Part shown: positions 20,346 to 34,533 of the stretch, in pieces
Position numbering within the stretch: the first letter of the stretch is position 1
Layout: every line of letters starts with the position of its first letter
Source: Cercis canadensis
Lineage: Eukaryota; Streptophyta; Magnoliopsida; Fabales; Fabaceae
Assembly (NCBI GenBank): GCA_003255065.1
Contig: QAOA01000573.1
Location: 531,854-595,853 of the forward strand
DNA: 64,000 bases
Direction of reading: 5' to 3'
Notes under the pieces: generated by a model
The model's database searches: none
Told to the model about the DNA's origin: nothing
Seen by the model: only the letters and a program-made list of their open reading frames with translations
Translations under genes and position numbers: made by a program

Positions 20346-23300
20346 ATGGAAAATGGACACAAGATGCGAGTCGTAATACTCATCGCTTCTTTAGCAGCTA
20401 TCTCAATCTACTTCACTGCACGGCACCGTAGACGGCGGAAGCACAAGTCTCCTCCAAGTTTATGTTATTTACAGACCGAGCCAAAGCCACAGTATGCATT
20501 TAAGGGAGTTTTAGCGGATAATTCATACACTCAGTTCAAGCACTTGAAGCTTAACGACTCCAGCGATGGTACATTTCTTACCTTTTTTCATGCTCAGACC
20601 TGTCACTGCGTTTGGTGATGGTGGCTGAGAAAGTGAAGCAATTGTGTAAAATCAATTATTCAATCCTAGAGTAGTTGAATTTGGTGTCGTAATAACAATT
20701 TAAGAGGTCATTAGTTGGTAGCAGACTTCAATTGCTCATAGTGAAAAGTTTGATAGCAACGAATTCGTATGCATAGCAGTAAATAAATATGTCACTCGTT
20801 AAAGAATACAAAAAATCAAGATCCTCTGTTTCTTCATCTCCGCCTCCTCAATTCATTTCCCCACACAATGTTGAATATTCCTGGGTCCTGCAGGAGCCAA
20901 CAATGTAACATTTTGCTTCATGAGGTCCCCACCTAACTTTGTCCCTTTTCCGTATTCAACGAAATACTTGATGGTATATGAACCGAGGAGACAGAAGGTA
21001 ATTTGCTTTATTAATGTTATAACTATAAGAACAAAAGGAGGTTTCATTTCACTGCCAATCAGGTATCTATGTGTGCTTCCCTCTTGGAGAGACTTCATAC
21101 CGCTTCGAGGGATTGGGAGTACAAAACCTTCGTTTGGGATTCTTTACAACTACCGGTTGCTTTGCTCTTTCTTCTTTTTATCCCTACACTTAACTTTTCT
21201 ATTATTAATGTGGGAGTCTCAAACGTTTCTGTATCTCTGGTTCATATATCATCAATAAAGCCTATTACGGTAAGTTTCTATGCTGTAGCAGAAGCTTTAC
21301 AAATGAGGTCTGGAGCCCATTTCATTGAACAATCAGTCAGCTGACTGTAATTCTGTAGTATTCAGAATGAATTATGGCTTTTATCGAGTCTGAGTAAGAG
21401 TAACGACTCCGCTCAATTGCTTTAGCTATGCAAATAATACAAAGGGATATCGATTTTGACCAAAAAAGTCATATTCAGATGAGCATAAAATCTGCTCAAG
21501 GTTCTTCTGAATTATTTTATGTCCAAATAAATGAGTATGATCCACAGAAATCCAGTATAAGGGCTTACCATTTGTGTTACCAGAAATGGGCGTAATGTTT
21601 CTTGATTAAAGACTACAATATTCATTAACTTTCTTCTTCTTTTGTCTCTTGGGTCTTGGCCCCCAATGGGATGGTCAGGCTTTTTGGTATCATCTTTTTC
21701 ACCTGCTATATTGAGATCTCTATGCAAGACGATATTGTTTTATCATCCAGTGTTATTTCGCAGAGAATGCTTCTAATTTGCATCCGTATGAGGCAGAGAT
21801 TACAGAATTGTTAAAAAATCCTCCTGAAATTAACCTCATTACTGAGATTGTGGACGTGAAAATGAATGACACGTATATTTGGGTTGAGACTGAGCTGCAG
21901 CTAAAGGAACTGGTTAATGTGTTGAGTAAAGAGAGGTTCCTAGCTGTGGACACAGAACAACATAGCTTACGGTCTTTTCTGGGGTTTACAGCATTGATTC
22001 AGGTTAGTAATGATTCTTTTTTCCCCTTTCTTTCTAATTTCACTCAATCAACTATTTATATTGTGATGAAATCTTTGATACATTTATCTTTTTATGCTGT
22101 CAAGCAGATTTCTACTCAGCAGGAAGATTATTTGATAGACACTGTAGCACTGCATGATTTAATGAGCATTCTTCGCCCAGTTTTTGCCAACCCTTCAATT
22201 TGTAAAGTATGTAAGTTCTTGGTGTCATATTCCAAGGCTGTTTTACTTTATAGGCGTAAGAAAAGTATTTGCTGTTTATAACTATTATTAGATATGCATG
22301 TGATCATCTGTATAAACTTTTACCCATTTTTAATAATTGACATAAAATACTTCAATAAGTTTAAATTGTCAATAGGAAATTTATGCTTATCATTATAATA
22401 GATTGTGAGAATGCTTTAGAGTTCATTAGATATATAAGTAGTGTGCACCAAGTATTAGGGATTAGAGCCTGTTATTCTTTGAGAATAGCCTAGTATGTAT
22501 ATGTCTGCGTGTGTGTGTGTTGTAGTCCAAGTCTATTTATTGCAGTTCTTTTGTTAATGGAAAATTTTGTGGATAGGTGTTACATGGAGCTGACAATGAT
22601 GTTGTTTGGCTACAGAGGGACTTCCATATATACATTGTTAATCTATTTGATACTTCAAAGGTGAGCTATCCATGTAGTGATAATGTTACTGGATCTTGTA
22701 TTAAATGCCATTGACCATATAGAAATCTCTTTGCATGCATGGCAGCAACTGAAAAATGTTAGCAATTAACTAGCAGCTTATAGTTTATCAATTTGTGTTC
22801 CTGTACTGCAGGCATGTGAGGTACTGTCAAAACCACAGAAATCACTTGCTTATTTACTTGAAACTTATTGTGGTGTCACAACAAATAAATTATTACAGGT
22901 TTGTCCTGAATTTTTGTTATATTCATTTGTTGGATGAGTTCATTGGTTGTTAAGTTTTTAGTCTTCATAATATAGCAAGAACCTATTTAAGTAAAATCTA
23001 ATGCCATATTGATTGAAACTGGAAAACATTTGAAGTGTGAAAAAAATGACAATTCTTGGATGTAGTATGATAATGATATTTTTTTTTTGGAGTGGTAGTA
23101 ATATAATTTGTTTTGGCAATTAATATGGAAAGAGATGTAATCTCTTCTGTCTTTTTAGTGCGCAGGGGCTAAATTGACATTGAGGTTACACCAACAGAAA
23201 AGAAGAAGTGGGATTTATAAATTATTCAGTGGATAAGATCCCTCTTTCCTTTGGCCTCTTATACACTGCCAGTAAACTGTATTTCATGTTCACAGAAACC

Positions 23301-26300
23301 AAATACCCTACTGAATCTGATCTAAACGGTAGAAACTTTTGGACAAGGACTGATTACATTGGAAAAGAACCAGACAGAAATTTGTTACNCAAGTGGTTAA
23401 AATAGGAGGACCAAAATTACAATTAAGCCTTTTTTTTTTGGAGTGGTAGTAATATAATTTGTTTTGGCAATTAATATGGAAAGAGATGTAATCTCTTCTG
23501 TCTTTTTAGTGGGCAGGGGTTAAATTGACATTGAGGTTACACCAACAGAAAAGAAGAAGTGGGATTTATAAATTATTCAGTGGATAAGATCCCTCTTTCC
23601 TTTGGCCTCTTATACACTGCCAGTAAACTGTATTTCATGTTCACAGAAACCAAATACCCTACTGAATCTGATCTAAACGGTAGAAACTTTTGGACAAGGA
23701 CTGATTACATTGGAAAAGAACCAGACAGAAATTTGTTACATTATTTGTCAATGATCTAGACATTTATTGTTAGCAGAAAACTCTTTTAAGATGAGATATC
23801 TCAGTGAATTACACTTGCTTTTAGCTTATCTCTTTCTCTTCTTACTAAACGGTTTATTTTGTGACTTTTTTAGGTTTGGGATGTTTTGCTGGTAGTTAAA
23901 TGACAAAAATTTCTACTTTTTTACGTTTAATTGTAGCGTGAAGACTGGAGACAACGCCCCCTCTCAGCAGAAATGATACATTATGCACGAACAGATGCAC
24001 ACTATTTGTTGTACATTGCAAACTGTTTGATCACCGAGCTCAAACAACAGGACAATGGTACGTTTTCTTGTCTGATGTTGTAAGGATGAAAGAAAAAGAA
24101 ACCATAAATGTCTTTTTCATACGTATTAGCCATTTTATTGTCACTTGTACTGAAACTATTAAAGCATGCCTCACTGGGCTCTCTCTTTCTCCCCTTTCCC
24201 TACAACACAACCCCCAACCCCCCCCTTCCCCCCCAAAACCTCCAAAATAAAAATAATTATCTCCTTTTATATACCTGAGATGTACCCCATGTACAATCCA
24301 AGATTATGGTTTAGCCCAAAGTATTTTGCCATCTTGCATTCTTGCTTAGCAGTTAGTCAACTCAGTAACTCTTTAGAACCTTTTCCTTTTTTTTTTTAAT
24401 CTCATTGCATCAAAATTCTGAATTTATTACTGTGTCAGAGTGTTCCGATGACAAATTGCATTTTGTTATTGAGGCTAGTCGGCGTTCAAACACGATTTGT
24501 TTGCAACTTTTCACAAAAGAGGTTGAAGGTTCTCCTGGAGAATCTGCTGCATTATCATTATTTTCACGTCGTGTGACAGTGAGTGGTCAAGGTTTTATGT
24601 CAATTTCCAATGAAACCCAGGTTTGCTTCTTTCTGTACAAGTTTCAAGTAGTGTTCCAGTGTTCCTTATATTGTATTTATCATCCTAACATGATTCTCTG
24701 ATTTCAGTTTCAGAATATTGTGAGGCAACTGTGTGCATGGAGAGATCTAATGGTCAGTTTTAAATGCTCCAAAAATTTTGCTAAAGTTTAAAAACAGTTC
24801 CATTACTGTAAAGATCAGTCTTTCTCCAGCTCCTTTTGGCTTATTAGAATGCTTGAAGATATGGAAACTATGAGATGAAATGAAAGTTCATGCTTCATAT
24901 TCTAAGACATCTCAACTTGCTTCATGAAATTATGGTGACATTTTATCATGTCATCAGACAAAAGAGAAACTAGGACCAACCCCCTGCGCGGGGGGGGGGG
25001 ATGATATCGAGGATGCTTTTGACATACTAAAATTTGTTCTTAAGTTTGTAAAACTAATTTTAATGGTTGCCGATATGATATCTGCTTATATGCATCTTAT
25101 TCAAGCCATCTCAATAAATTTGATCTGTGTATGCAGCTACATGTATCTTTTATGTGGTACCCTGAATTTATATATAATAGGTCTGCTGACTTAACACCTT
25201 CAGCTTTAAAGAGAAAGAGCTTCCCTCTTCTAAACTAATCCATTAATTTCAATGACTAAAATAAAGCTTATGTTGGACTTTGATTGAGTTTTGTAATTTT
25301 ACATCAACTTGACCTTTATATGATGAGAAAATGGCATTGACTACGTGATTATATTGGTATCTCCATGTAAAATATTCTGATATTAATCTGTCATTACATT
25401 TGATTTATTTCATATGAACAGGCATATGATTTCAAAAATTTATTGCCTTTTTTTTTTTGTGACATTTAGTGTTCAATCTATCGCAGTGTATTTCAGAAAA
25501 TTTCATTTTGCTTGCATAAGCTGATAATTTTGTGGTGTGTTCATCCCTTCAGGCTCGTATTCATGATGAGAGCTTAAAATATGTATTGTCAGATCAGGTA
25601 ATTGTTGCTTTGGCAAACCGGGCTCGGGCTAGTCACACTGAAATATACAACACCATAGCTCAGGAAGACATCAATGTGGAAATGAGCCTCAATTCTTTCA
25701 TCCCTTCTCCATCTTCCGTGGTTTGTAGCCACCTAAATGATATCTATCATCTGCTTATAGACAAGTTGGGTAAATCTGGTGATATTTATTCAGTGATCCT
25801 TCAAAAGTGCCTGGGTCCAAACGGCAGTTGTCCACTTTCTATATTTAATTATGCTTTGTTAGTTAGCAGTAGCCCAAAACCTGCTTTAGCTTATAAACAC
25901 TGTGCCCTAAAAAATTCAAAACAAGTTTCTCGGAAAGCTTCTCGAGATTTGTTTGTTCAGAAATTCTCTTGTAAATCTCCAGTTTATCATAATTGTCGGA
26001 TCTATGCAAATGATGGCCGGCTTCTTTGCTACTGTGATCGAAGAAAGCTTGAATGGTTGGTGAGCTCATCACTTACTTTTATTCCATTTGTAAGAGGTTC
26101 TGTTTCCCAGTGATTAATGTTCTATTTTTACAGGTATCTTAATCGAGATCTGGCAAAACTTATTGATGAAGATCCACCTGCTATAATGCTTCTTTTTGAA
26201 CCCAAAGGTCGCCCAGAGGATGAAGACAATGATTTTTATATCCAGAGTAAGAAAAACATATGTGTTGGCTGTGGTGAAGGAAATCACTACTTACGATACC

Positions 26301-28588
26301 GAATAATTCCATCATGCTATAGAATGCATTTCCCTGAGCATTTGAAAAGCCACCGTTCTCATGATATCGTCCTACTTTGTGTGGACTGTCATGAAGTTGC
26401 CCATGCTGCCGCAGAAAAGTACAAAAGAAAGATAGCTGCTGAATTCGGGATTCCTCTCTATGTTCGTAGGGTAATTGATCCAGGACAGTCCAAGGAAAAG
26501 TTTGAGGAGGGTGGAGTATCTCCATTACAATTACGAACAGCTGCCATGGCTCTTCTGCGCCATGGACCAAGAATGCCTCCCAATCGCCGTGAAGAACTGA
26601 TCGAGGTATGATCATATTTCTGTCTTAATTGATAGGTAATACAGATAGCTATTACAAACCATACACAATGAGGGATGTAGGAATCTTACTGCAAGTAGTG
26701 AATCTGATAGTTTGAAGAGAGCTGACAATTGATGGTTGTATAGCCATCTGGGAGTGGATGTGTTTTAGGATTATTTTGGGGTTAGATTGGATGCATTTTG
26801 AATGGATGGTTTTTGAAGTTAACATATGCTTATTCTACAGGAGACCTTTTTTATTGACTACTGTGTGATTGTTGTTGTTCATTAAAGTTCTTAAAGAATT
26901 TCAGTTACTCTAGAAGCTTTTGTGTATGAAGTTCTTCATTACTTTGTTTGCAGATTGTGAAGAGATATTATGGAGGGAGGGAGATATCGGAGGGGGATTT
27001 AGAAAGAGCTTTGCTGGTTGGCATGAGTCCTCATGAGAGAAGAAAATTTGATAAGAAGAGAGGGTTTTCTTTTAAACATTCTATAGGGAATATTGCTGCA
27101 AAGACAGAACAGGAGAAGCAAGGTGGTTGCACACCTAGAATGGGTAATGTGAATGCATCAAACATTAATACACCAGATGGTTCATATGCAACTGAAGCAA
27201 CAAGCAGCAAAGAAGACGGAGAATTTTCCATGGTAAAAGATTATGTAGGAAACCCTTCCTTACCTTCTGATCAAGCAGTTGATGAAGTTGTCCCTGCTTC
27301 TTCATATGAAAATATGAGTACGGTTAAAACTAGAGTTTCTAATGAGAACAGTGCCTCTGCTGTAAATGCTGATGATAGCTGTCAGAGCAGAAGGCAACCA
27401 AATGGAATTGGTGACTTATCTTGTCCCCTCGGTGACGAGGAAACCACACGGGCTAAACATAATTCAAAACTGTCACTCTTAGGACATGGTCCACATGGGA
27501 AACAAGTTGTAGAACATTTACTGAAGGAATATGGTGAGGGTGGTATTCGTCAATTTTGTCAAAGATGGAGACAAGCGTTTGTTGAAGCTGTAAATCCACA
27601 TTTTCTACCTGCAGGCTGGGATGTAAAACACAGGTATGCTAATAATTATTTTTTGTTCCATCTTGCATAATTAATTTATTCTCAATAACGTCCAGTTTAA
27701 ATGGTTTATATGTGAGACAGACTAACCTCAAATCCTTAGATTATGAGGATATGAATTGCTTTCACTGAGGATGTGCATTGGTTGTGTCAGCTTCTTCTCC
27801 ATTTCAAAAAATGTCATTTTACGTGAACAGCTAGATCAAATTAATGATGATATCTAGCCTTCTTAGCTTTGTCTCAATTTGTAGAGGATGGATTAAGGCG
27901 TTTTATTTTATTTAATTCACATCTATTGTTTTATTTTTCTCATTCCACTTTCTATGATTGGTATTGCCAAGAAAAAACAAAAGATCAAGTTCATATTTTG
28001 AGCGTAGATTTAAAGTGGTGAAACAACTTGAGGATTTTAGGTTATCCCCTCCCCTTTACCGTGAGATTTTTAATTTCTGAAGTCAATTGTCATGCAACTG
28101 ACTTTTTGCCTTAGAAGCATCCCGGCCCTCCCCAGGGTCCATGTTAGGACTCTCAGCTTTCCTTTTTAACTAAGACGTAATCTTTCTATTTACCAAGTGA
28201 GAAGTAGAAAAAGTCATTTTAAAGTTAGTGTAAGAGAGACTATCTTAGTTTCAAAGAAAATCTGGCATTCACATCTACTGTTTATACAAACGTTACTGTA
28301 ATTATTGCTTAGTTTGTCATCAAAACTGTAAATATAATTCGTACTTGTTAATTATCTCTCCCCCCAAACACCCCCGTCCCCCAAAAAAAAACATTCCATG
28401 TTTGCTCGTATTAGTATTATAAGTTATTTATTTATAGTGCGTTTGGAATCTTATGTCTATCAACTGAATTATTATCCTTTTGTCCCAAGGCTTTGATTAT
28501 GGACACTGTTTTTGCCAGTGGTAGAAGAGACTTAGGTGAATTCAGCGTATACAATCCTGTCAGAATAGCATCTGCTGCCAGGGGGTAG
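20346..28588 (+). CDS. RRP6L3: RRP6-like / EXD2-like 3'-5' exonuclease with HRDC domain
   Basis: Twelve exons: 20346-20568, 21764-22002, 22108-22206, 22577-22660, 22812-22898, 23937-24057, 24439-24620, 24708-24752, 25553-26055, 26134-26605, 26954-27633, 28519-28588. They join to 934 codons plus stop. Residues 8-23 form a membrane segment followed by an Arg/Lys cluster. The DEDDy exonuclease domain shows D137-x-E139 (VDTEQHS), GADND at 191-195 and Y260...D264 ([11 protein letters not shown]). An HRDC-like block lies at about 345-385. A Cys/His module follows: C571xxC574, HRSHD at 601-605, C610xxC613-H614 and H618, resembling an HNH or zinc fold. The C-terminal tail ends [13 protein letters not shown]. 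It matches Arabidopsis At2g32415 as I remember it. The start was chosen by family alignment and the Site II cluster upstream; an in-frame ATG at 20199 would add 49 residues. The substrate is not shown by sequence. Confidence 0.92.
23081..23738. repeat. Near-identical 308-bp duplication around a single N (intron 5)
   Basis: 23081-23388 is repeated at 23431-23738 with two substitutions near the start (GTGCGCAGGGGC versus GTGGGCAGGGGT). The N is at 23389. The 41 bases between N and copy 2 (23390-23430) resemble the right end of a Mutator-type MITE (AGGAGGACCAAAATTACAATTAAGCC; compare 38906-38930). This is best read as two unmerged contig ends, probably two haplotypes, and not as a real tandem repeat. 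Confidence 0.75.
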
Positions 28589-29553
28589 TTACTCTACCAA
28601 GGAATTGCAACATGCATAGTTTGCGAGTCTGGTTTTCTTATAGCTAGCCTTAATTGAAGGGTTGAAGCCACCATTATTATTGGGATAAGATTGTTCTACA
28701 AGATAATATATCTGAATTGGTGATCCTATTGTTTTGAATGTGCCTTTCATTATGGCTAATCTGTTTCTGGTTTTGATCTTTTTATTTCTTTTTAATCTTT
28801 AGATGTTATCACACAAATAGGCCTTCTGCTTCCTGCGCATGAGCGTAAGCATTACTGTCACCAGTCTCTACGTGGCTTCCATGCTATTGGATGTCACTCC
28901 AGGCATGGCCGCATGGGGACGCAGCTGGTGTAATCGTTCGAAATAGCAATAGCTAATGGGAAGCAGGTACATGGTCTAAACTCAAGTACTTCAGGTTCAA
29001 AATAAATAAAATCCCTTGAATGGAATTTGATCATTTTTCAAACATCTCTAGCCCCCGTATGATCTAATATATAAATCTTTTCAGTAACACATTCTTCAAT
29101 TGAATCATGCAATAGTCCATAGTGTTTGGTAGACCAATATGAAAAGATTGTGTTGTTTTGTGCTTGGCAATATGATTTCCGTCACAATATATTGATTACC
29201 GCAGATATTTTAACACGAGAAACAATATTATCCGATGTAATAAGGTGGGCGCTTCATTTCTACAAGATCTCTCTCTCTTCCCCCTTCTGTTTATATCTCT
29301 TTTTCTCCATATCAACAAGAATTCCGTTGTAACACCAAAAAGTGCAAGAATGCCCGAAAGGTGTGCCAATACTAATGCAAGAAAGCATATAGCCACAGAC
29401 TTCGCCCACCCCACTGCACCAAGGAATCTGCCAATAGAAAAATCATAAGGTTTAATTCCAACCACAATTGAGATTAACTAGGGATTAAAATTATATCCTA
29501 GGGGTGACAAAACCATACCAGGTCATTTTTAAGTATACCATGATAAAGCCAAA
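28589..29553. other. Convergent intergenic region between RRP6L3 and AXR1
   Basis: It holds the 3' untranslated regions of two convergent genes. No further gene recognised; the small open stretches at 29126-29465 show no motif. Confidence 0.5.
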
Positions 29554-32500
29554 TTACAGTGACAACAGCTGTGACTTGTGGTCTATGCCGTTGAAGATAA
29601 AGGTCCCAGACATAGGTACAAATTGCCTTGTTATGAGCTGTGAGGAACAAAAGTAATATTATTTTACAAGTTAAAGGTTCTGAAAAGATTGGAAACAAAG
29701 AAGGAATTATGAACAGATAAACAGCTCAGCTCTGGAGCAGCGTGGTAAGTTACTACTAAATTATGAACCCAATTGAAACCGTATCTCAGCTTTCTTAGGT
29801 GAGAAAAACGAGGATAAATATAGGAGACCATTGGCCTGTATTCCAATTCATGGGGTACTACATGAATTGAATCAGAAATTTTCATATAGAGAAGCCTGTG
29901 CAGTGTTTTGTAGGAGCTCGAGTTAGAATTTAACATGTATTTCCCCAACAGGACCAAAGATCATAGAGCATAGTCTTTACCTTATCTTATTAGCTAACCA
30001 CCCCCCAAATCCTCCCCCCCCAAAAAAAAAAAAAAACTCTGCAAGACAAAAGCTAGAATTGCTGACCTTGATCACTTCTTGTGATGCAATCCCTCCAACC
30101 AAAGCAGCAACAGCATGGAGCTCTGCAGCACCAAATCGGCACATCTCATTGATAAGGTCCTCAGCCAAAGTGGCACCATTGCATCCCAAGTCACCAAGTA
30201 GGGCAGTAGCTGTACTCTTCAGTCTTGGTATGTCTTCATCCATTGCACTGCAGAACATTACCCATATAAGCAAAAAACAAAAGTATAGTGAGCCCAAATG
30301 TCATATAAAAAGGAATTTGTTTAGCACTTCCAACAGTGCGGGCATTACCTGTCAAATTGCCCAGGAAAACTGTTGTAATTAGCAGCAAAACGGTCAACAG
30401 CCCGAAGCAAAATATAAATTCCCCCAGCAGTACTGTCACACATATAGACAAGAGACAAGCATTTCAGCAACACCAATTCTCCACAGATCAACTCTTCTTT
30501 TCATTTTTTTTTTTTTCAATTTTCCTCTCTATTTAATGTGGAAGCATCAAAGAATAGAATGGAAGTCACCTGTAATCCTCGTCAGCTAGATACTTTTGTA
30601 ACTCAGGTATGTTTGGAGAATTAAACTCATCCTCGACTAGGGGGTACCTGCAAACCTACAAAATAAAGATTAATATCTATCCAAAAGACTCGAGCTAATA
30701 TCTAGAACCTTGCATTAGTATCGAAAATTAATTGTTCAGTAACTTAACATGCTTACTTTGAGCTTTCTAGCATTTTTACAGAAGCTTTTAATTGTTCCTT
30801 TTGGGATGCTATTTGAATCTCTTCCAATTTTCTTCAATGTACTTCTCACCAGTCGCTCAATAACAAGGAAATCAGCCTCAGCCTTAGATTGATAGATATT
30901 CTGCAAATTCACATATTGCCTGCAGGAAAATAGATATACCCCTTGTCAAAAATTTATGATCTTTATTAAGAATAAATAAAAAATTTGGATAATATGAAGA
31001 GATTTGACTAACTCCGTAGAAGATGTCATATCTGGTATAGAACCTTCAAGGGGCGCTTCTCCACCACCTTCATTTGCAATAAATTCCTGCCAAATGAGAA
31101 GAAATGAACCATCATATATAATTGAAATTTAAGTAAACAAACAAGAAGACTGACATGAAATTTGCCAGTTTGGTGCGTCCAAACCAAAGTCAAAGGTTCA
31201 ATTTAGGCACATTATAACAAACTTCAATAACCAAACTTCTATTAATCCTACTGTTAATCAGTTTCACAGGCTCTAGATAATCACTATCTAACAATCAAAC
31301 TTATTACAATATCAAGTAAGATAAAAAATTGTGACATCAAGTGAAGAAACTAATATCAGAGATCAGGGACGCAGTGCCAAAAGCACCAACCTTAAGAGCT
31401 GCCACCATCACCCAAAAATCTGATGAATTATTGTCCACTTCAGCAGAGCTATCATTGATTATCTGTTGCAAATCTGAACCTGACAAAGTACATGGTGATG
31501 GAAATTTAGCCTAATATAATTTTAATTGATATGGTGTTGTAAATGTTGACATAGCTAAAGGTTCTAATACAAAATAACCTCCTTCAAGTAGAAATGAAAA
31601 TGTTACAATAATTCCAAAGCAAAGATTAGCAGACGCAAAAGATACAACCGAAGCAACTATACTTGTATACTTACTGATTCCTTTAGGAGCAAAGACCTTG
31701 AAGGAGGCATCGATAGCTTCTCTATAGTTATCTTCATCTTGTGCAACCATCCTAGCTTTAAGAAGTTCCTAAGTTGTTCACAACCAAGGTATAAGTAGAA
31801 CAGCAGTCAATAAAAAAGCTAAAAGAAAACAATGAAAGCTAAGCAATAAACCTTGAACTCCTTTTTCTCTTCTCTGGTTGATGGGAACCTACCACCATGG
31901 CTTTGGGCCCACTCATCAGCCATCTTGACGAGAATGACAACATACGGTATGTGCTTATGGGCCACAGGATCTTGCACATTCAATTCAATGCCTTCTGCAA
32001 ACCTATAGGAACAGAAGGGCCATGTTTATGCTCTCAACAGTGCAACAATTACATAGGCAGACAGGTGAAAATGTTGAAGGATAAACCAAAATATGAATAA
32101 GAAAAAGAAAATAAACTAATCTAAACCTCCTGAGTTCAGGCCATGGATTATTTAACCGGAGATCATCCAGAAAATGCTCAGGCTTGGACTCAATCACAGT
32201 ATGTTCCTGGTAGAACCAGAGAAAAGTAACAATCAACTTAGCATACAGAACACTTCTATATTCAATAATATGATATTACTTTCTACCAAAGGAATTTTTA
32301 GTTTTCCAATTCAAATCTTTGATTTACAAAACCTAATAGTCAATCTACAGCAATTCCCGCCTTTATTTCCCTCTTATTTTTAATACCAATTTCCAAATAG
32401 CAATATTCAACAGTTTTATTATCCTTCTCTTTTTATGTCAACTATCAGAATAAAATTAAGATAATATTAAAAGCATTTTATATTTCTGCGTGCAGCAGAG

Positions 32501-34533
32501 CATTCCTTTAGTTAGTAATATGAAATAAACCAGAAATTGCAGTACTGCACAACAAAATGACCGTGAAACCAAATTTATCCATTTATTTGAAATACATCAC
32601 CTTCAAACTAATTCGAACAAACCCTATAAGGCCATAGGAGCGAGCAAATATCAACATAACATTTGCCTCCCTGCAGATTCGATCAAGCCTTATCATAGAA
32701 TCTTCCACCAGCTGGAAAGCAGGTCAAAGAGCTTCATCAAAGATATTGCACTTGAAAAGAATAAGCATAATAAAATATTTATATAAATACACTTGTGAGA
32801 ACAGATTTCTGATGAAGAGGATCACCAGCTAGGGCTTCTAAGAAAAATAATCCTAAGGTTAAGTATTACATGCACACTTATATGAAACTTCCCTAAAACA
32901 GATATTGTTCTGCTTGGTAATGATGAGACTGTCGGCAATGTGCATATTATAGAAAACCCCAATGGTACATTAACCATGCCGATAGCAAGAGATTAAGCTT
33001 GATTGGGGTATCCAGAGACTGGTGAAACAGTAATGGAGCATGGGAAATACAATAATTCGCAAGGTGTAAAATGTTTTATATTTGGAACTCATCACTAGAA
33101 TGCATGACTGGCTACCCAAGGGAAAAAGTATCTGTAAAGACTCACAACTCTCAAGGTTTTAGTCAAATTATTTTAGGGCATTGGGTGATTCTGCTGTTTT
33201 CCCTTTCTGAGGTGGTTTTTCTAATGAATACCTCCTGTATAGTGGTTAATACTATTTTATGCATTTGTTTAAATTTTGCTTACACAAAGAGACAAACCCA
33301 ATACCCCTCCCTCCCCCCCAGGGGGGGTGGGGGTAGGGGGAGTTTAGATGGGTACATACAATCTACTTTTACACCAAATTCTCCAAAAGCAATTTCTTAT
33401 AAAGTTATTAGCATGATAATAGCATACCTGTGTGGCAACTACCAAAGTAAATTGAGAAAAGAATGATGGATTTGTCTCAATTAATGCCTCTGGATACTCT
33501 TCTATAAATTTTGCTTTAACAGCATCATTCAGCTCTTGAAGAAATGAGCATACACATTTTGCCTTTGACTGCCCAATGCTTGATTCATCGACTACAAATA
33601 TGAAAGATTGAAATAAGAACAAAATGAGACAAACGCCAAAATGAACATGCAAGACGAATATAGTGTACCCATAAAATTGTTGCCAAGGTCACCCGCTTCG
33701 ACCTTAGATCCATCAACTATAGTGATGCTTCCAACCCCACCAAGAACGAGGTTTTTAAGTGTTTCAGAGCCAGTAGGACCACAGTTAAGTAAGCAAATAC
33801 TAGATTTCTCAAGGGCATCCTGTCCTTGCTCACCCCATATTCTGCATTTTCAAATTAAAATCGATATAAAAGACTAAGCAGATGGACATGAATTGAAATT
33901 CATATTCTCAAGATTATGAAATATTAAAGAAAAATTAAATTCGACACCATTTACTACAATTGAAGCATAGAGCAAAAAGCCAAAGTCTAAATTTCTAATC
34001 AATCAACTATCTTTACTAACAGAGCATATAGATAATTATCTTCCAGTAAATTTATTTTACAAGCAACGATTTAAATAGCGATGCCACTGTATAAGATAGC
34101 CAAAGTTTTTTAGCAGCAAGATTATTCTAAAAAAATTCGTTCAATTCTGAGATGTAGTTCAAACTCACTTCAACTGAGCTTCGTCATGCCATCAAATTAT
34201 AGTATTCACATCGTCCTACATTGCATTGATCAGAATTCCAGCCAAAATATCAGCATAAGAAACTCTAAATGGTTACAGCGATCTAGTAAAATTTATCAAA
34301 CGGAATATAAAACCTGAACAGAGTTTGCATGAGAATATAAACTGTGAGAAAAATACTGAAAGTAACCAAAAAAAAATTATTATGATTATTATTTGAGAAA
34401 ACAGCGGTTTGCAAGCCTTTGGTAATATTTAGAATGGGTTCAGAGTACAGAGTTAGGGCAAACGAGAGAGGAAATGAAGGAGGCGGAGGCAGTACCTGAG
34501 CTGGCGATCGTATTTAACTTTGGGTTCAGCCAT
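29554..34533 (-). CDS. AXR1: AXR1, regulatory subunit of the NEDD8/RUB-activating enzyme E1
   Basis: Fourteen exons on the minus strand: 34496-34533, 33669-33841, 33428-33591, 32601-32711, 32127-32206, 31852-32002, 31675-31768, 31391-31479, 31013-31086, 30757-30919, 30570-30655, 30349-30432, 30067-30247, 29554-29637. They join to 523 codons plus stop; the family is about 540. The protein begins [20 protein letters not shown], continues with the nucleotide-fold region ([23 protein letters not shown]) and ends [25 protein letters not shown]. As in the family, this subunit pairs with ECR1, which carries the catalytic cysteine; together they activate RUB/NEDD8 for cullin modification in auxin and other SCF-dependent signalling. 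The last exon is short (27 codons). Introns contain C/G homopolymer runs (about 33304-33340 and 30001-30035). It converges with the exonuclease gene. Confidence 0.95.
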
